From Prolixibacteraceae bacterium (lineage in GTDB: Bacteria > Bacteroidota > Bacteroidia > Bacteroidales > Prolixibacteraceae): 64,000 nt of DNA. Below are positions 50,893 through 59,630 of the stretch, in pieces; within the stretch, counting starts at the first letter, position 1, and each line of letters begins with the position of its first letter. The DNA is taken from NCBI GenBank assembly GCA_003457135.1, contig DMSQ01000051.1, positions 1-64,000 of the forward strand. Direction: 5' to 3'. The notes below the pieces were generated by a model. It was given only the letters and a program-made list of their open reading frames with translations, did no database searches and was not told the origin of the DNA. Both the position numbers and the translations under genes were made by a program.

Positions 50893-51573
50893 CTATTCGT
50901 TCTTCAGCATATCCGGTCTTAACCGTTTCGTTCGTTCGTAGGCTTGCTGTTCCTGCCATTCGTTTATTTTCTTTTCGTTTCCTGAAAGCAGGATTTCCGG
51001 TACTTTCCAGCCTTTATAATTGGCAGGCCGGGTGTAAACCGGAGGGCTCAGCAAATTGTCCTGAAACGAATCGGACAGGGCAGAGGTTTCATCAGAAAGT
51101 ACTCCTGGAATCAACCGGACCACACTGTCAACAATTACAGCAGCAGCCAGTTCACCACCGGTCAGCACGTAATCACCAATCGAAATTTCCATAGTCACGA
51201 AATGATCCCTGATCCGCTGATCGATACCTTTGTAATGCCCGCATAGAATGATGATATTATTCAGAAGCGAAAGCTTGTTTGATTCTTTCTGAGTCAGATG
51301 AATTCCATCGGGACTGGTGTAAATGACTTCATCGTAATTACGCTGCAATTTCAGAAAATTTATGGCGCTCTCCACAGGCTGTATAGTCATCACCATTCCT
51401 GCTCCATGGCTAAATGCATAATCGTCTGTTTTTCGATGTTTATCTTCTGAAAAATCGCGGATATTATGGACATATATTTCAATCAATCCTTTGTCCTGAG
51501 CTCTTTTAATAATTGAATGTTTGAAAGGGCTTTCGAGCAATTCAGGAACAACTGTTAGAATATCAATGCGCAT
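50893..51573 (-). CDS. trmD: tRNA (guanine-N1-)-methyltransferase
   Basis: A 226-residue SPOUT methyltransferase that makes m1G37 in tRNAs. Family motifs: MRIDILTVVPELLESPF at the start, DDYAFSHGAGMVM, ILCGHYKGIDQR and the trefoil-knot segment EISIGDYVLTGGELAAAVIVD. The ATG at 51573 is chosen since it starts precisely at MRIDILTVVPEL; the frame runs further upstream to 51621 without family sequence. It stands alone rather than in the rimM-rplS operon of other phyla. Confidence 0.97.
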   Translation of the reverse strand: MRIDILTVVPELLESPFKHSIIKRAQDKGLIEIYVHNIRDFSEDKHRKTDDYAFSHGAGMVMTIQPVESAINFLKLQRNYDEVIYTSPDGIHLTQKESNKLSLLNNIIILCGHYKGIDQRIRDHFVTMEISIGDYVLTGGELAAAVIVDSVVRLIPGVLSDETSALSDSFQDNLLSPPVYTRPANYKGWKVPEILLSGNEKKINEWQEQQAYERTKRLRPDMLKNE

Positions 51574-51795
51574 ACTGGTAATTTTTTGCAAAAGTAACAA
51601 CCTGACTATGAAATCTGCCAATAAATTCAGGTTAAAAATAAAAAAGAAGTCAAAAACTGAGACATTTCAGGTTAATCAGATTGTTTTACGTTTTTAATTG
51701 ATTAAAATGTTTGAGTATTAGCTTGTAATATATATTTTCGTAGGCTCAAATATGACCCTATTCTCTGTTAATTACAATGTAATTTATTTTTGTTT

Positions 51796-54030
51796 ATGGA
51801 ACCTAAAGATCTAAAAAACTCTGTTATTGAGTTAAGTGGTGCACTTGTTGAACCAGAAACTGTTAATGACCAAGATGTTGCCGAGGAAACTGTTGAACAG
51901 TCTGAAGTGATCGAAGTTACTGAAGTTGAGAATGCTGTTGAAGAAGAAATTGAAGAATCTTTACCTATTGCAGTAGAATCAGCAGTTCAGGAAGTGGTTG
52001 AAGAAGTTATTCCTGAAGTTATTGAAGTAGCACCAGAACCTGTTGCAGAAGAAGTTGATGCTGAAGTTGAAGAATTCAAAGTTGCCGAAGCAGAAACTGA
52101 GTTTGTTGAAGTTGAAGAATTGGTGACCGAAGAAACAGTTACCCCCGAAGTTGTAGAACACATCGCAGAACCTGATGTTGATGAAGTAAAGATGGAATTT
52201 GCCACCGACGATATTCCATCAATCGAAGAACTGATTGATATTTCGGAAGAAGATATTGAATTGCATGATGAAGAAATTCTGGATGAAAGCAGTCCGGTAA
52301 TCAAAGCTGCTGATTATGCAAATCTTTCAGAGGTTGATCTGATTGCTGAATTGCGTAACTTACTTCAGAATGATGATTTTGAAAGCATTAAGGATGATGT
52401 TGATGCAATCAAAATTAACTTCTTTCGTCGGTACCGGGCTAATATTGAAGCTCAAAAAGCTTTATTTGCCGAAGCGGGTGGCAACCTCGAAGAATTTAAA
52501 GCAGAACCCGATCCATACGAACTTGACCTTCGGAATCTGTTAAAGCAATATCAGGATAGACGAAACGAACACAATAAAAAGATTGACGAAACCAAGGATG
52601 CCAATCTTCAGAAAAAATATGAGATTATTGAAGAGATCAAAGCTCTGATCAACAACAAGGAATCAATAAATAAAACTTTCCATGATTTCCGTGACCTGCA
52701 AAATCGCTGGAGGGAAATTGGCCTGGTTCCTCAGTCCAAGCTGAAAGATTTATGGGATACTTATCACCATCATGTTGAAAATTTTTACGATTTTATTAAA
52801 ATCAACAAAGAACTTCGGGACCTTGATTTAAAGAAGAACCTGGAAATCAAAATGGAAATCTGCGAAAAGTCTGAAGAACTCCTGGTTGAACCTTCTATAA
52901 TTAAAGCCTTCAATATTTTGCAGAAATACCACGAGCAATGGCGCGAAGTTGGTCCTGTTCCTCGTGATAAGAAAGATGAACTGTGGGAGCGTTTCAAAGC
53001 TGCTACCTCCATCATCAACAAGAAACATCAGGATTATTTTGAAGGACGTAAATCGGACCAGAAAAGAAACCTGGATGCTAAAATTGCACTCTGTGAAAAG
53101 GTTGAAGAAATTGCCAAAAGTGAAATTGATGCTCACCGTGACTGGGACGACCGCTCCAAAGAACTGATTGAACTGCAGAAAGTATGGAGAACGATTGGTT
53201 TTGCCCCTAAAAAAGACAACAACAGAATATATGAACGATTCCGTATTGCTTCCGATAAGTTTTTTGACCGTAAACGTGAGTTTTATAATCAAAATAAGGA
53301 AGAGCAACAAAATAATCTTCAGTTAAAAATAGATTTGTGTATTCAGGCAGAAGCTCTGAAAGACAGTACTGATTGGAAAAAGACCGCCGATGAATTCATC
53401 AGTATTCAGAGGGCCTGGAAAGAAATAGGTCCCGTTCCGCGCAAATTTTCGGATGTAATCTGGAAACGGTTTCGTTCTGCCTGTGATTATTTCTTCGAAA
53501 ATAAATCCAAACATTTTTCATCGGTTGATGGTGAGCAATCTGAAAACCTGAGAAAGAAAAAGGAACTATTGGAAGAAGTGAAACATTTTACCCTTTCGGG
53601 CGATGATAATGCCGATTTGGATAAACTGAAAGAATTCCAGCGTCGCTTTACTGATATTGGCCATGTGCCTTTCAGGGATAAGGACGCTATCCAGAATGAC
53701 TTCCGAGACATGATTAACCGTCATTTTGATACCCTCAGGATAGACGAAAAACGACGGAACCTGATGAAGTTCAAGAACAAAGTGGCCAATAATACAGCTT
53801 CAGGAAAAGGTCAGAATAAAAACCGGTTTGAACGCGAAAAGTATATGACTAAACTAAAACAGTTGGAAACCGATCTGGCGCTGCTCGATAACAATATCGG
53901 TTTTTTTGCCAATACAAAGAGTGCTTCAGCCCTGATTGACGACGTTAACCAAAAGATTGTAAGTACAAAAGAGAAAATTGAATTCCTGAAAGAGAAAATT
54001 CGAATTATGGACTCGATGGAAGATGATTAA
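51796..54030 (+). CDS. DUF349-repeat protein with acidic N-terminal extension
   Basis: A 744-residue protein in two parts. The first 165 residues are very acidic and low in complexity, dominated by Glu, Val and Pro (EEVIPEVIEVAPEPVAEEV). From about 290 to 660 it has five DUF349 repeats, each with a Trp/Phe-containing turn: RWREIGLVPQSKLKDLWDTY, QWREVGPVPRDKKDELWERF, VWRTIGFAPKKDNNRIYERF, AWKEIGPVPRKFSDVIWKRF and RFTDIGHVPFRDKDAIQNDF. A coiled coil closes the protein. DUF349 function is not known; no export signal is seen. ATG at 51796; the frame also has a TTG two codons earlier. Ends with a good terminator. Confidence 0.88.
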   Translation: MEPKDLKNSVIELSGALVEPETVNDQDVAEETVEQSEVIEVTEVENAVEEEIEESLPIAVESAVQEVVEEVIPEVIEVAPEPVAEEVDAEVEEFKVAEAETEFVEVEELVTEETVTPEVVEHIAEPDVDEVKMEFATDDIPSIEELIDISEEDIELHDEEILDESSPVIKAADYANLSEVDLIAELRNLLQNDDFESIKDDVDAIKINFFRRYRANIEAQKALFAEAGGNLEEFKAEPDPYELDLRNLLKQYQDRRNEHNKKIDETKDANLQKKYEIIEEIKALINNKESINKTFHDFRDLQNRWREIGLVPQSKLKDLWDTYHHHVENFYDFIKINKELRDLDLKKNLEIKMEICEKSEELLVEPSIIKAFNILQKYHEQWREVGPVPRDKKDELWERFKAATSIINKKHQDYFEGRKSDQKRNLDAKIALCEKVEEIAKSEIDAHRDWDDRSKELIELQKVWRTIGFAPKKDNNRIYERFRIASDKFFDRKREFYNQNKEEQQNNLQLKIDLCIQAEALKDSTDWKKTADEFISIQRAWKEIGPVPRKFSDVIWKRFRSACDYFFENKSKHFSSVDGEQSENLRKKKELLEEVKHFTLSGDDNADLDKLKEFQRRFTDIGHVPFRDKDAIQNDFRDMINRHFDTLRIDEKRRNLMKFKNKVANNTASGKGQNKNRFEREKYMTKLKQLETDLALLDNNIGFFANTKSASALIDDVNQKIVSTKEKIEFLKEKIRIMDSMEDD

Positions 54031-54040
54031 TAACCTCACA

Positions 54041-54070
54041 AAAACCCGCCGGCATCAGGCGGGTTTTTTG
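54041..54070 (+). terminator. Terminator between DUF349 gene and pyrG
   Basis: Perfect stem aaaacccgcc / ggcgggtttt with loop ggcatca and a T run; 11 bases after the DUF349 stop. Confidence 0.88.
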
Positions 54071-54124
54071 TTGTTAACCATTCATTAAATTTCGTGACAT
54101 TTTTTAGCAGTACGTTTTATTGAT

Positions 54125-54132
54125 TAACTTTG
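54125..54132 (+). promoter_or_regulatory. -7 element TAACTTTG upstream of pyrG
   Basis: Exact TAnnTTTG match 34 bases before the pyrG start, with TTTA at 54103-54106 at an 18-base spacer as a possible weak -33 element. Confidence 0.5.
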
Positions 54133-54165
54133 CCCGCTTGTTAAGAACATTTAAAATCTAAAGTC

Positions 54166-55770
54166 TTGTCAGCAACCAGGTACATATTCGTAACAGGAGG
54201 TGTAACATCCTCTCTTGGAAAAGGAATTTTAGCCGCTTCACTGGCTAAGTTGCTTCAATCCAGAGGTTATTCCGTAACCATTCAGAAGCTGGATCCTTAT
54301 ATTAATGTGGATCCGGGAACATTGAACCCCTATGAACACGGAGAGTGCTTTGTTACCGACGATGGAGCTGAAACTGATCTGGATCTTGGACATTATGAAC
54401 GTTTTCTGAATGTTCCTACTTCGCAGGCTAATAACGTGACCACTGGCCGAATTTATCAGTCAGTAATCAACAAGGAACGACGTGGAGACTATCTGGGCAA
54501 AACCGTACAGATTATTCCCCACATTACCGACGAAATCAAGCGAAAAATAAAAATCCTGGGTTCGAAAGGTAAATACGATATTGTTGTAACCGAAATTGGA
54601 GGTACTGTTGGCGACATTGAATCATTGCCTTACATCGAGTCTGTTCGTCAGCTCAAATGGGAACTTGGTTCACATGCTTTAGTCATTCATTTGACATTGG
54701 TTCCCTATTTGGCAGCTTCCGGCGAACTGAAGACCAAACCCACCCAGCATTCGGTAAAAGCATTACTCGAAAATGGAGTTCAGCCTGATGTGCTGGTATT
54801 GCGTACCGAGCACGAACTGAATATGGGTCTGCGTAAAAAAGTTGCCCTTTTCTGTAATGTTGAAAGCGAAGCTGTTATTCAGTCGATTGATGTGGCCACT
54901 ATTTACGAGGTGCCGAATAAAATGCGCGAAGAACGTTTGGATGAAATCGTTTTACGCAAAATTGGTCTTCCGTTGAAAGACGATCCAAAACTCGACGACT
55001 GGAACGATTTCCTGAATAAACTGAAAAGGCCTACTTCCACCATTGAAATTGGTTTGATTGGAAAGTATGTCGAATTGCAGGATGCCTATAAATCAATTGT
55101 TGAATCAATTATACATGCCGGGGCAATGAATTTATGCAAGGTAAAACTTCGCTGGATTCATTCCGAAAAAATAACTGACGAAAATGTTGATAAGAAACTG
55201 GAAGGACTAAAAGGAATTATTGTTGCTCCCGGATTCGGGCATCGCGGAATTGAAGGGAAGATTATTGCTGCCCGGTATGTAAGGGAAAATAATATTCCAT
55301 TCTTCGGAATTTGTTTGGGAATGCAGATTGCGGTGATTGAGTTTGCCCGCAACGTTTTAGGCCTGGCCGCTGCCGATTCGACTGAAATGAATGAAAAAAC
55401 CGAATGTCCGGTTATTGACCTGATGGAAGAGCAAAAAGGCATTACTGAAAAAGGTGGAACAATGCGTTTGGGTTCGTACAAATGTCATATTACAGATAAA
55501 AATTCCAACATATACAGAGCCTATAATAAATCGGAAATCAGGGAAAGGCACCGTCACCGATACGAGTTTAACGATCAGTACCTGAGCCAGTTTGAAGCAG
55601 CCGGAATGAATGCCACAGGTGTGAACCCCGACACGAACCTGGTTGAAGTGATTGAAATTCCCGCGCATAAATGGTTTGTAGGAGTTCAGTTTCATCCCGA
55701 ATACAGCAGTACAGTTTTAAAACCACATCCGTTGTTTGTTGCTTTTATTAAGGCCTCACTCGGAAAATAA
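54166..55770 (+). CDS. pyrG: CTP synthase
   Basis: A 534-residue enzyme that makes CTP from UTP, ATP and glutamine. The synthase domain begins with YIFVTGGVTSSLGKGI, followed by KLDPYINVDPGTLNP and EIGGTVGDIES; the glutaminase domain has GICLGMQIAVIEFARN (nucleophile Cys) and QFHPEYSS (His, Glu). The start codon is TTG at 54166, since no ATG or GTG lies between an upstream stop and the essential GGVTSSLGKG loop. yidC follows after 12 bases, so the two are probably cotranscribed. Confidence 0.97.
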   Translation: MSATRYIFVTGGVTSSLGKGILAASLAKLLQSRGYSVTIQKLDPYINVDPGTLNPYEHGECFVTDDGAETDLDLGHYERFLNVPTSQANNVTTGRIYQSVINKERRGDYLGKTVQIIPHITDEIKRKIKILGSKGKYDIVVTEIGGTVGDIESLPYIESVRQLKWELGSHALVIHLTLVPYLAASGELKTKPTQHSVKALLENGVQPDVLVLRTEHELNMGLRKKVALFCNVESEAVIQSIDVATIYEVPNKMREERLDEIVLRKIGLPLKDDPKLDDWNDFLNKLKRPTSTIEIGLIGKYVELQDAYKSIVESIIHAGAMNLCKVKLRWIHSEKITDENVDKKLEGLKGIIVAPGFGHRGIEGKIIAARYVRENNIPFFGICLGMQIAVIEFARNVLGLAAADSTEMNEKTECPVIDLMEEQKGITEKGGTMRLGSYKCHITDKNSNIYRAYNKSEIRERHRHRYEFNDQYLSQFEAAGMNATGVNPDTNLVEVIEIPAHKWFVGVQFHPEYSSTVLKPHPLFVAFIKASLGK

Positions 55771-55782
55771 TTTATATTTTAT

Positions 55783-57708
55783 ATGGATAGAAATACGGTA
55801 ATAGGCGTAGCCCTAATCTTTACGATTCTGATTGGGTTCAGCTATTTTAACAGGCCTTCCGAAGAACAGATTGCCTCAGCAAAGAAAACACGCGATTCAA
55901 TTGAACTTGTTCAAATTGAAAAGGAAAAGGCTGCATTTATTGCCAAACAAGCTGAAGAAGAAAAATCAACTGTAATTGATTCGGTTGTCAACAATAATTT
56001 ATCCTTGCAGGAAGACCAGTCAAGAAAAGATAAATTTGGAGTTTTTTCTGATGCATCTGCCGGTAAAGAAAGTTTTTATACCATCGAGAATAACCTGATA
56101 AAGGTTACTTTCTCGAACAAAGGCGGAAGGATTTACTCAGTAGAACTTAAAAATTATAAGACTTTTGATCAGAGGCCTTTAATTTTGTTTGAAGGAACTA
56201 CCAGTAAATTTGGGATGAATTTCTTTGCTCAGAATCGAAGTATCGAAACCGAATCATTTTATTTTACCCCATCAAATACTGCTGAGAGCTTGGTTTTGAC
56301 AGGTCCTGCAATAAAAAAGGGGAAGGAAGGAAATGAAAAATACAATTCAGAAAACAAAGGTGATTCTCAAAGTTTTTCAATGCGGTTAATGGCTGGTGAA
56401 GGAAAATATCTGGAATACACCTATTCACTTAGTTATAATTCCTATTTGGTAGGTTTTGAGGTAAATACCAAAGGTTTTAATGATATTGTCGGAGCCAATA
56501 CCAAATATCTCAATTTCAATTGGAATATTGCTGTTCCTCGTCAGGAAAAGCAATCTCCAATTGGCGAGGATACCTATTCGACCATTTACTACAAATTTCA
56601 GGATGATGATGTCGACAAAATTAGTGCAGGCAAATCTGGAGATGAAAAGCTGAATACAAAAGTCAAATGGATCAGCTTTAAACAATTGTTCTTTGCCTCG
56701 ACCCTGATTGCTGATGACGCATTCCCCTCTGCCGAAATCAAGACTGAATTGACCAAGGAAGATCTCCGGTATGTTGGAAATTTCAATGCAGATATCGCTT
56801 TTCCTTATGAAGGAAAAGATTCGGAAAAAATCAAAATGAAATTCTTTTTTGGCCCAAGTCATTACAATACTCTGAAACAGTATGACCTTTCGATGGAGAA
56901 TCAGATTAACCTGGGCTATGTTGTTATTCGGCAAGTCAATCAGTGGCTGATTATTCCAACCTTCAATTTTTTAAGAAAGTATATCGATAATTTTGGGATC
57001 ATCATTCTTCTGCTTACGATTTTAATCAAATTGCTCATTTTCCCTTTTACTTATAAATCGTACCACTCTCAGGCAAAAATGAAGGCTTTAAAGCCTGAAA
57101 TTGATGAAATTAACGCGAAGTTTGGCAAAGACAAACCCATGGACAAGCAGCAGGCCACTATGGCTTTATACAAAAAAGCGGGTGTAAATCCAATGGGGGG
57201 TTGTTTGCCGATGTTGTTCCAAATGCCGATTTTATTTGCCATGTTCTTCTTTTTCCCAACTTCAATTGAATTGCGCCAGGAAAGCTTTCTTTGGGCGACC
57301 GATTTATCTTCGTATGATTCGATACTGAATCTTCCATTCGCCATTCCATTCTATGGAAGCCATGTAAGCTTGTTTTGTTTGCTGATGACCATTACAACGA
57401 TCATCTCCACTTACATGAATTCGCAGACTCAGAACACCGATGCCATGCCTGGGATGAAAACCATGATGTACCTGATGCCTGTTATGTTCCTTTTTATTCT
57501 GAATGGCTATGCTTCAGGCTTAAGTTATTATTATTTTCTGGCCAACGTATTCACCATCGGACAAATTTATATTTTCAGGATGATGATTGACGAAGATAAA
57601 ATCAGGGCTCAAATCCTGATTAATAAAAAGAAGCCTGTTGTCAAATCGAAATTTCAGCAGAAGCTGGAAGATATGGCCAAACAAAAAGGAATCCAACCCC
57701 GAAAATAA
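55783..57708 (+). CDS. yidC: Membrane protein insertase YidC
   Basis: A 641-residue insertase for inner-membrane proteins. N-terminal helix (VIGVALIFTILIGFSYFN), then a large periplasmic domain (about 80-370), then the conserved core with five helices: IIILLLTILIKLLIFPFTYKS, KMKALKPEIDEINAKFG, NPMGGCLPMLFQMPILFAMF and the last helices around GLSYYYFLANVFTI. C-terminal tail basic. The neighbours pyrG upstream and a terminator downstream define its unit; the usual rpmH-rnpA context is absent, as common in this phylum. Confidence 0.97.
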   Translation: MDRNTVIGVALIFTILIGFSYFNRPSEEQIASAKKTRDSIELVQIEKEKAAFIAKQAEEEKSTVIDSVVNNNLSLQEDQSRKDKFGVFSDASAGKESFYTIENNLIKVTFSNKGGRIYSVELKNYKTFDQRPLILFEGTTSKFGMNFFAQNRSIETESFYFTPSNTAESLVLTGPAIKKGKEGNEKYNSENKGDSQSFSMRLMAGEGKYLEYTYSLSYNSYLVGFEVNTKGFNDIVGANTKYLNFNWNIAVPRQEKQSPIGEDTYSTIYYKFQDDDVDKISAGKSGDEKLNTKVKWISFKQLFFASTLIADDAFPSAEIKTELTKEDLRYVGNFNADIAFPYEGKDSEKIKMKFFFGPSHYNTLKQYDLSMENQINLGYVVIRQVNQWLIIPTFNFLRKYIDNFGIIILLLTILIKLLIFPFTYKSYHSQAKMKALKPEIDEINAKFGKDKPMDKQQATMALYKKAGVNPMGGCLPMLFQMPILFAMFFFFPTSIELRQESFLWATDLSSYDSILNLPFAIPFYGSHVSLFCLLMTITTIISTYMNSQTQNTDAMPGMKTMMYLMPVMFLFILNGYASGLSYYYFLANVFTIGQIYIFRMMIDEDKIRAQILINKKKPVVKSKFQQKLEDMAKQKGIQPRK

Positions 57709-57713
57709 TTCAT

Positions 57714-57743
57714 AAAAAAAGCTGCTCACGGGCAGCTTTTTTT
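57714..57743 (+). terminator. Terminator downstream of yidC
   Basis: Stem aaaaaaagctgc / gcagcttttttt with loop tcacgg; A and T runs on both sides. The stem core agctgc/gcagct is the same as in the hairpin at 821-846. Confidence 0.85.
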
Positions 57744-57779
57744 ATGTAACTTGATGTCTTAAACTTAAAACTAAAAAGG

Positions 57780-58178
57780 ATGTACCAGTACAAGGCATTT
57801 ATTAAAAATGTGGTTGATGGAGATACTTTAGTAATTGACATTGACCTTGGGCTTTACGTTTGGATTCATGGCGAAAAAATCAGGCTTTTCGGTATTAATA
57901 CTCCTGAAGTCTTTGGTGTGAAAAAAGATTCTCCTGAATGGAATCTGGGCAATAAGGCTTCCAATTTTGTAAAACTTATTTTGAAGGAAAAAGAAGAGGT
58001 TATTGTTGAAACCATCAAAGATAAGAAGGAAAAATACGGAAGATATCTGGCTGATGTTTACATCAAAATCGCTCCCAAACACTTGAAAGGATTAACTGGA
58101 ATCAGAAATATTGGAGATTTCTATTGTCTCAATGATATTCTGATTGAAAAAGGTTATGCCGTAAAGTATATGATTTAG
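57780..58178 (+). CDS. Staphylococcal-nuclease-like protein, cytoplasmic
   Basis: A 132-residue SNase-fold protein. Metal and catalytic positions are in VVDGDTLVIDID (Asp), IRLFGINTPE (Arg, Glu) and KEKYGRYLADV (Arg). There is no signal peptide, unlike secreted thermonucleases, so it probably acts inside the cell or is bound elsewhere. The part after the core (HLKGLTGIRNIGDFYCLND) is an insert before the last helix. Convergent with the response-regulator gene, 13 bases apart. Nuclease activity is family-based inference. Confidence 0.83.
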   Translation: MYQYKAFIKNVVDGDTLVIDIDLGLYVWIHGEKIRLFGINTPEVFGVKKDSPEWNLGNKASNFVKLILKEKEEVIVETIKDKKEKYGRYLADVYIKIAPKHLKGLTGIRNIGDFYCLNDILIEKGYAVKYMI

Positions 58179-58191
58179 TTCTTCTGCACTA

Positions 58192-59628
58192 TCAGTCGGT
58201 AGATCGGGAGCTTTCAGTCCTGGCAACCTGAATGCCAAATTTTTTCATTCTCCGGATTAATGAATCACGGGTAATTCCCAACAATTCAGCGGTTTTATTT
58301 TGGTTGTAGTTTTTTTCCTTTAAAGCCATCCGGATAATAATTTGTTCATTTTCGTCGAGATTGTAAATGATATTTTCTTTTTGAACCGCTTGCTCGCTAC
58401 CAGATTTGGTGTAGAAATCGTTTGGGGTCAGTGTGTCATTTTTACATAAAATGATTGCTCTTTCGGTCATATTTCTTAACTCTCTTACGTTGCCCGGAAA
58501 TGAATAACCCATCAACATTATAATAGTTTCTTTCGCGATGTTAGGAACTGGTTTATTCAGCCTTCGTGCAAATTCGGAAACAAAATACTCTAAAAGTGGC
58601 TTAATGTCTTCAACCCGTTCGCGCAAGGGGGGAATGTGAATGTGAATGGTATTCAGGCGATGAAGTAAATCAAGGCGGAATTTTTTGGCTTCTATTAATT
58701 TGTCAATTTCGTGGTTTGTGGCGGCAATAATCCTGAAATCGGTTGTTACAGGATCAGTTTCACCTACTCTTGTAATTGTTTTTTCTTCAATGGCCCTCAG
58801 AATTTTAGCCTGAAGGTTCATAGGCATATCTGCAATTTCATCAAGGAATAAAGTTCCCTGATCGCTAACTTCGAAAAAACCCTTTTTGTCATTGATAGCT
58901 CCCGTAAAAGAACCTTTTTTATGTCCGAAGAATTCACTTTCAAGGAGCGAATCGGTTATGGCGCTGCTGTTTACTGCACAAAAGAAATTGTCTTTCCGGT
59001 CGCTTTCATAATGAATGATCCTGGCTACGTTTTCTTTCCCTGTACCGCTTTCGCCGGTAATCAGTACGCTGGTATCTTTATATTTTGAAGCCGTCATAGC
59101 CATATCAAGTATTTCTTTGATTTGGCGGCTTTCACCAATGAACTCGCGTTTAATTTTTTCCTGAAGAGATTTTGAGATCAGGGAATTCTTTTCCTCCATG
59201 TTTCTTATAACACGATGAAGATCAAGAAATTTTCGGGTTCGCTGAATGGCTATCTGAATATCGGTATGACGGAATGGTTTTTTTAAATAATCAATAGCGC
59301 CGCTCCGCAGCGCTGTGATTACGGTTTCCATATCGCCGTGAGCAGATACAATAATGACCTCCAGTTTTGGATAGGCCAGCTTAACTTCCTTAAGGACATC
59401 CAGTCCATTCACTCCCTTTAAACGAACATCAAGGATTAGTAAATCAATGTCATGACTTTTTAATATACTCCGTCCTTTCTGTACGTTATTGGCCGTAAAT
59501 GAAATATAACCCTGATTTTGAAGAAATTCCTCAATTTCTTCCGTGAAATTGGATTCATCATCTATCACAAGAACCTTCATCTGAGCGTTTAACTGAAGGT
59601 TTTCCATTCTTTCAGAATTGCTAAACAT
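58192..59628 (-). CDS. Sigma-54-dependent NtrC-type response regulator
   Basis: A 478-residue regulator with three parts: receiver (Asp67 in LLILDVRLKG, Lys-Pro around 117-118), AAA+ domain with Walker A GESGTGKE (192-199), sigma-54 contact loop GSFTGA (239-244, where most have GAFTGA), GTLFLDEIADMP, and a C-terminal Fis-type helix-turn-helix (NKTAELLGITRDSLIRRM). It would activate sigma-54 promoters on phosphorylation. It follows the hybrid kinase gene by two bases, so it is the likely partner. The first ATG is used; the receiver begins only at residue 17, so a later start (59580) is possible. Confidence 0.94.
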   Translation of the reverse strand: MFSNSERMENLQLNAQMKVLVIDDESNFTEEIEEFLQNQGYISFTANNVQKGRSILKSHDIDLLILDVRLKGVNGLDVLKEVKLAYPKLEVIIVSAHGDMETVITALRSGAIDYLKKPFRHTDIQIAIQRTRKFLDLHRVIRNMEEKNSLISKSLQEKIKREFIGESRQIKEILDMAMTASKYKDTSVLITGESGTGKENVARIIHYESDRKDNFFCAVNSSAITDSLLESEFFGHKKGSFTGAINDKKGFFEVSDQGTLFLDEIADMPMNLQAKILRAIEEKTITRVGETDPVTTDFRIIAATNHEIDKLIEAKKFRLDLLHRLNTIHIHIPPLRERVEDIKPLLEYFVSEFARRLNKPVPNIAKETIIMLMGYSFPGNVRELRNMTERAIILCKNDTLTPNDFYTKSGSEQAVQKENIIYNLDENEQIIIRMALKEKNYNQNKTAELLGITRDSLIRRMKKFGIQVARTESSRSTD

Positions 59629-59630
59629 TT

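Noticed and set aside
51987..52304. Ser/Thr-rich 105-codon frame antisense to the DUF349 gene
   Set aside because: Mirror image of the Glu-rich codons of the acidic tail; no independent support.
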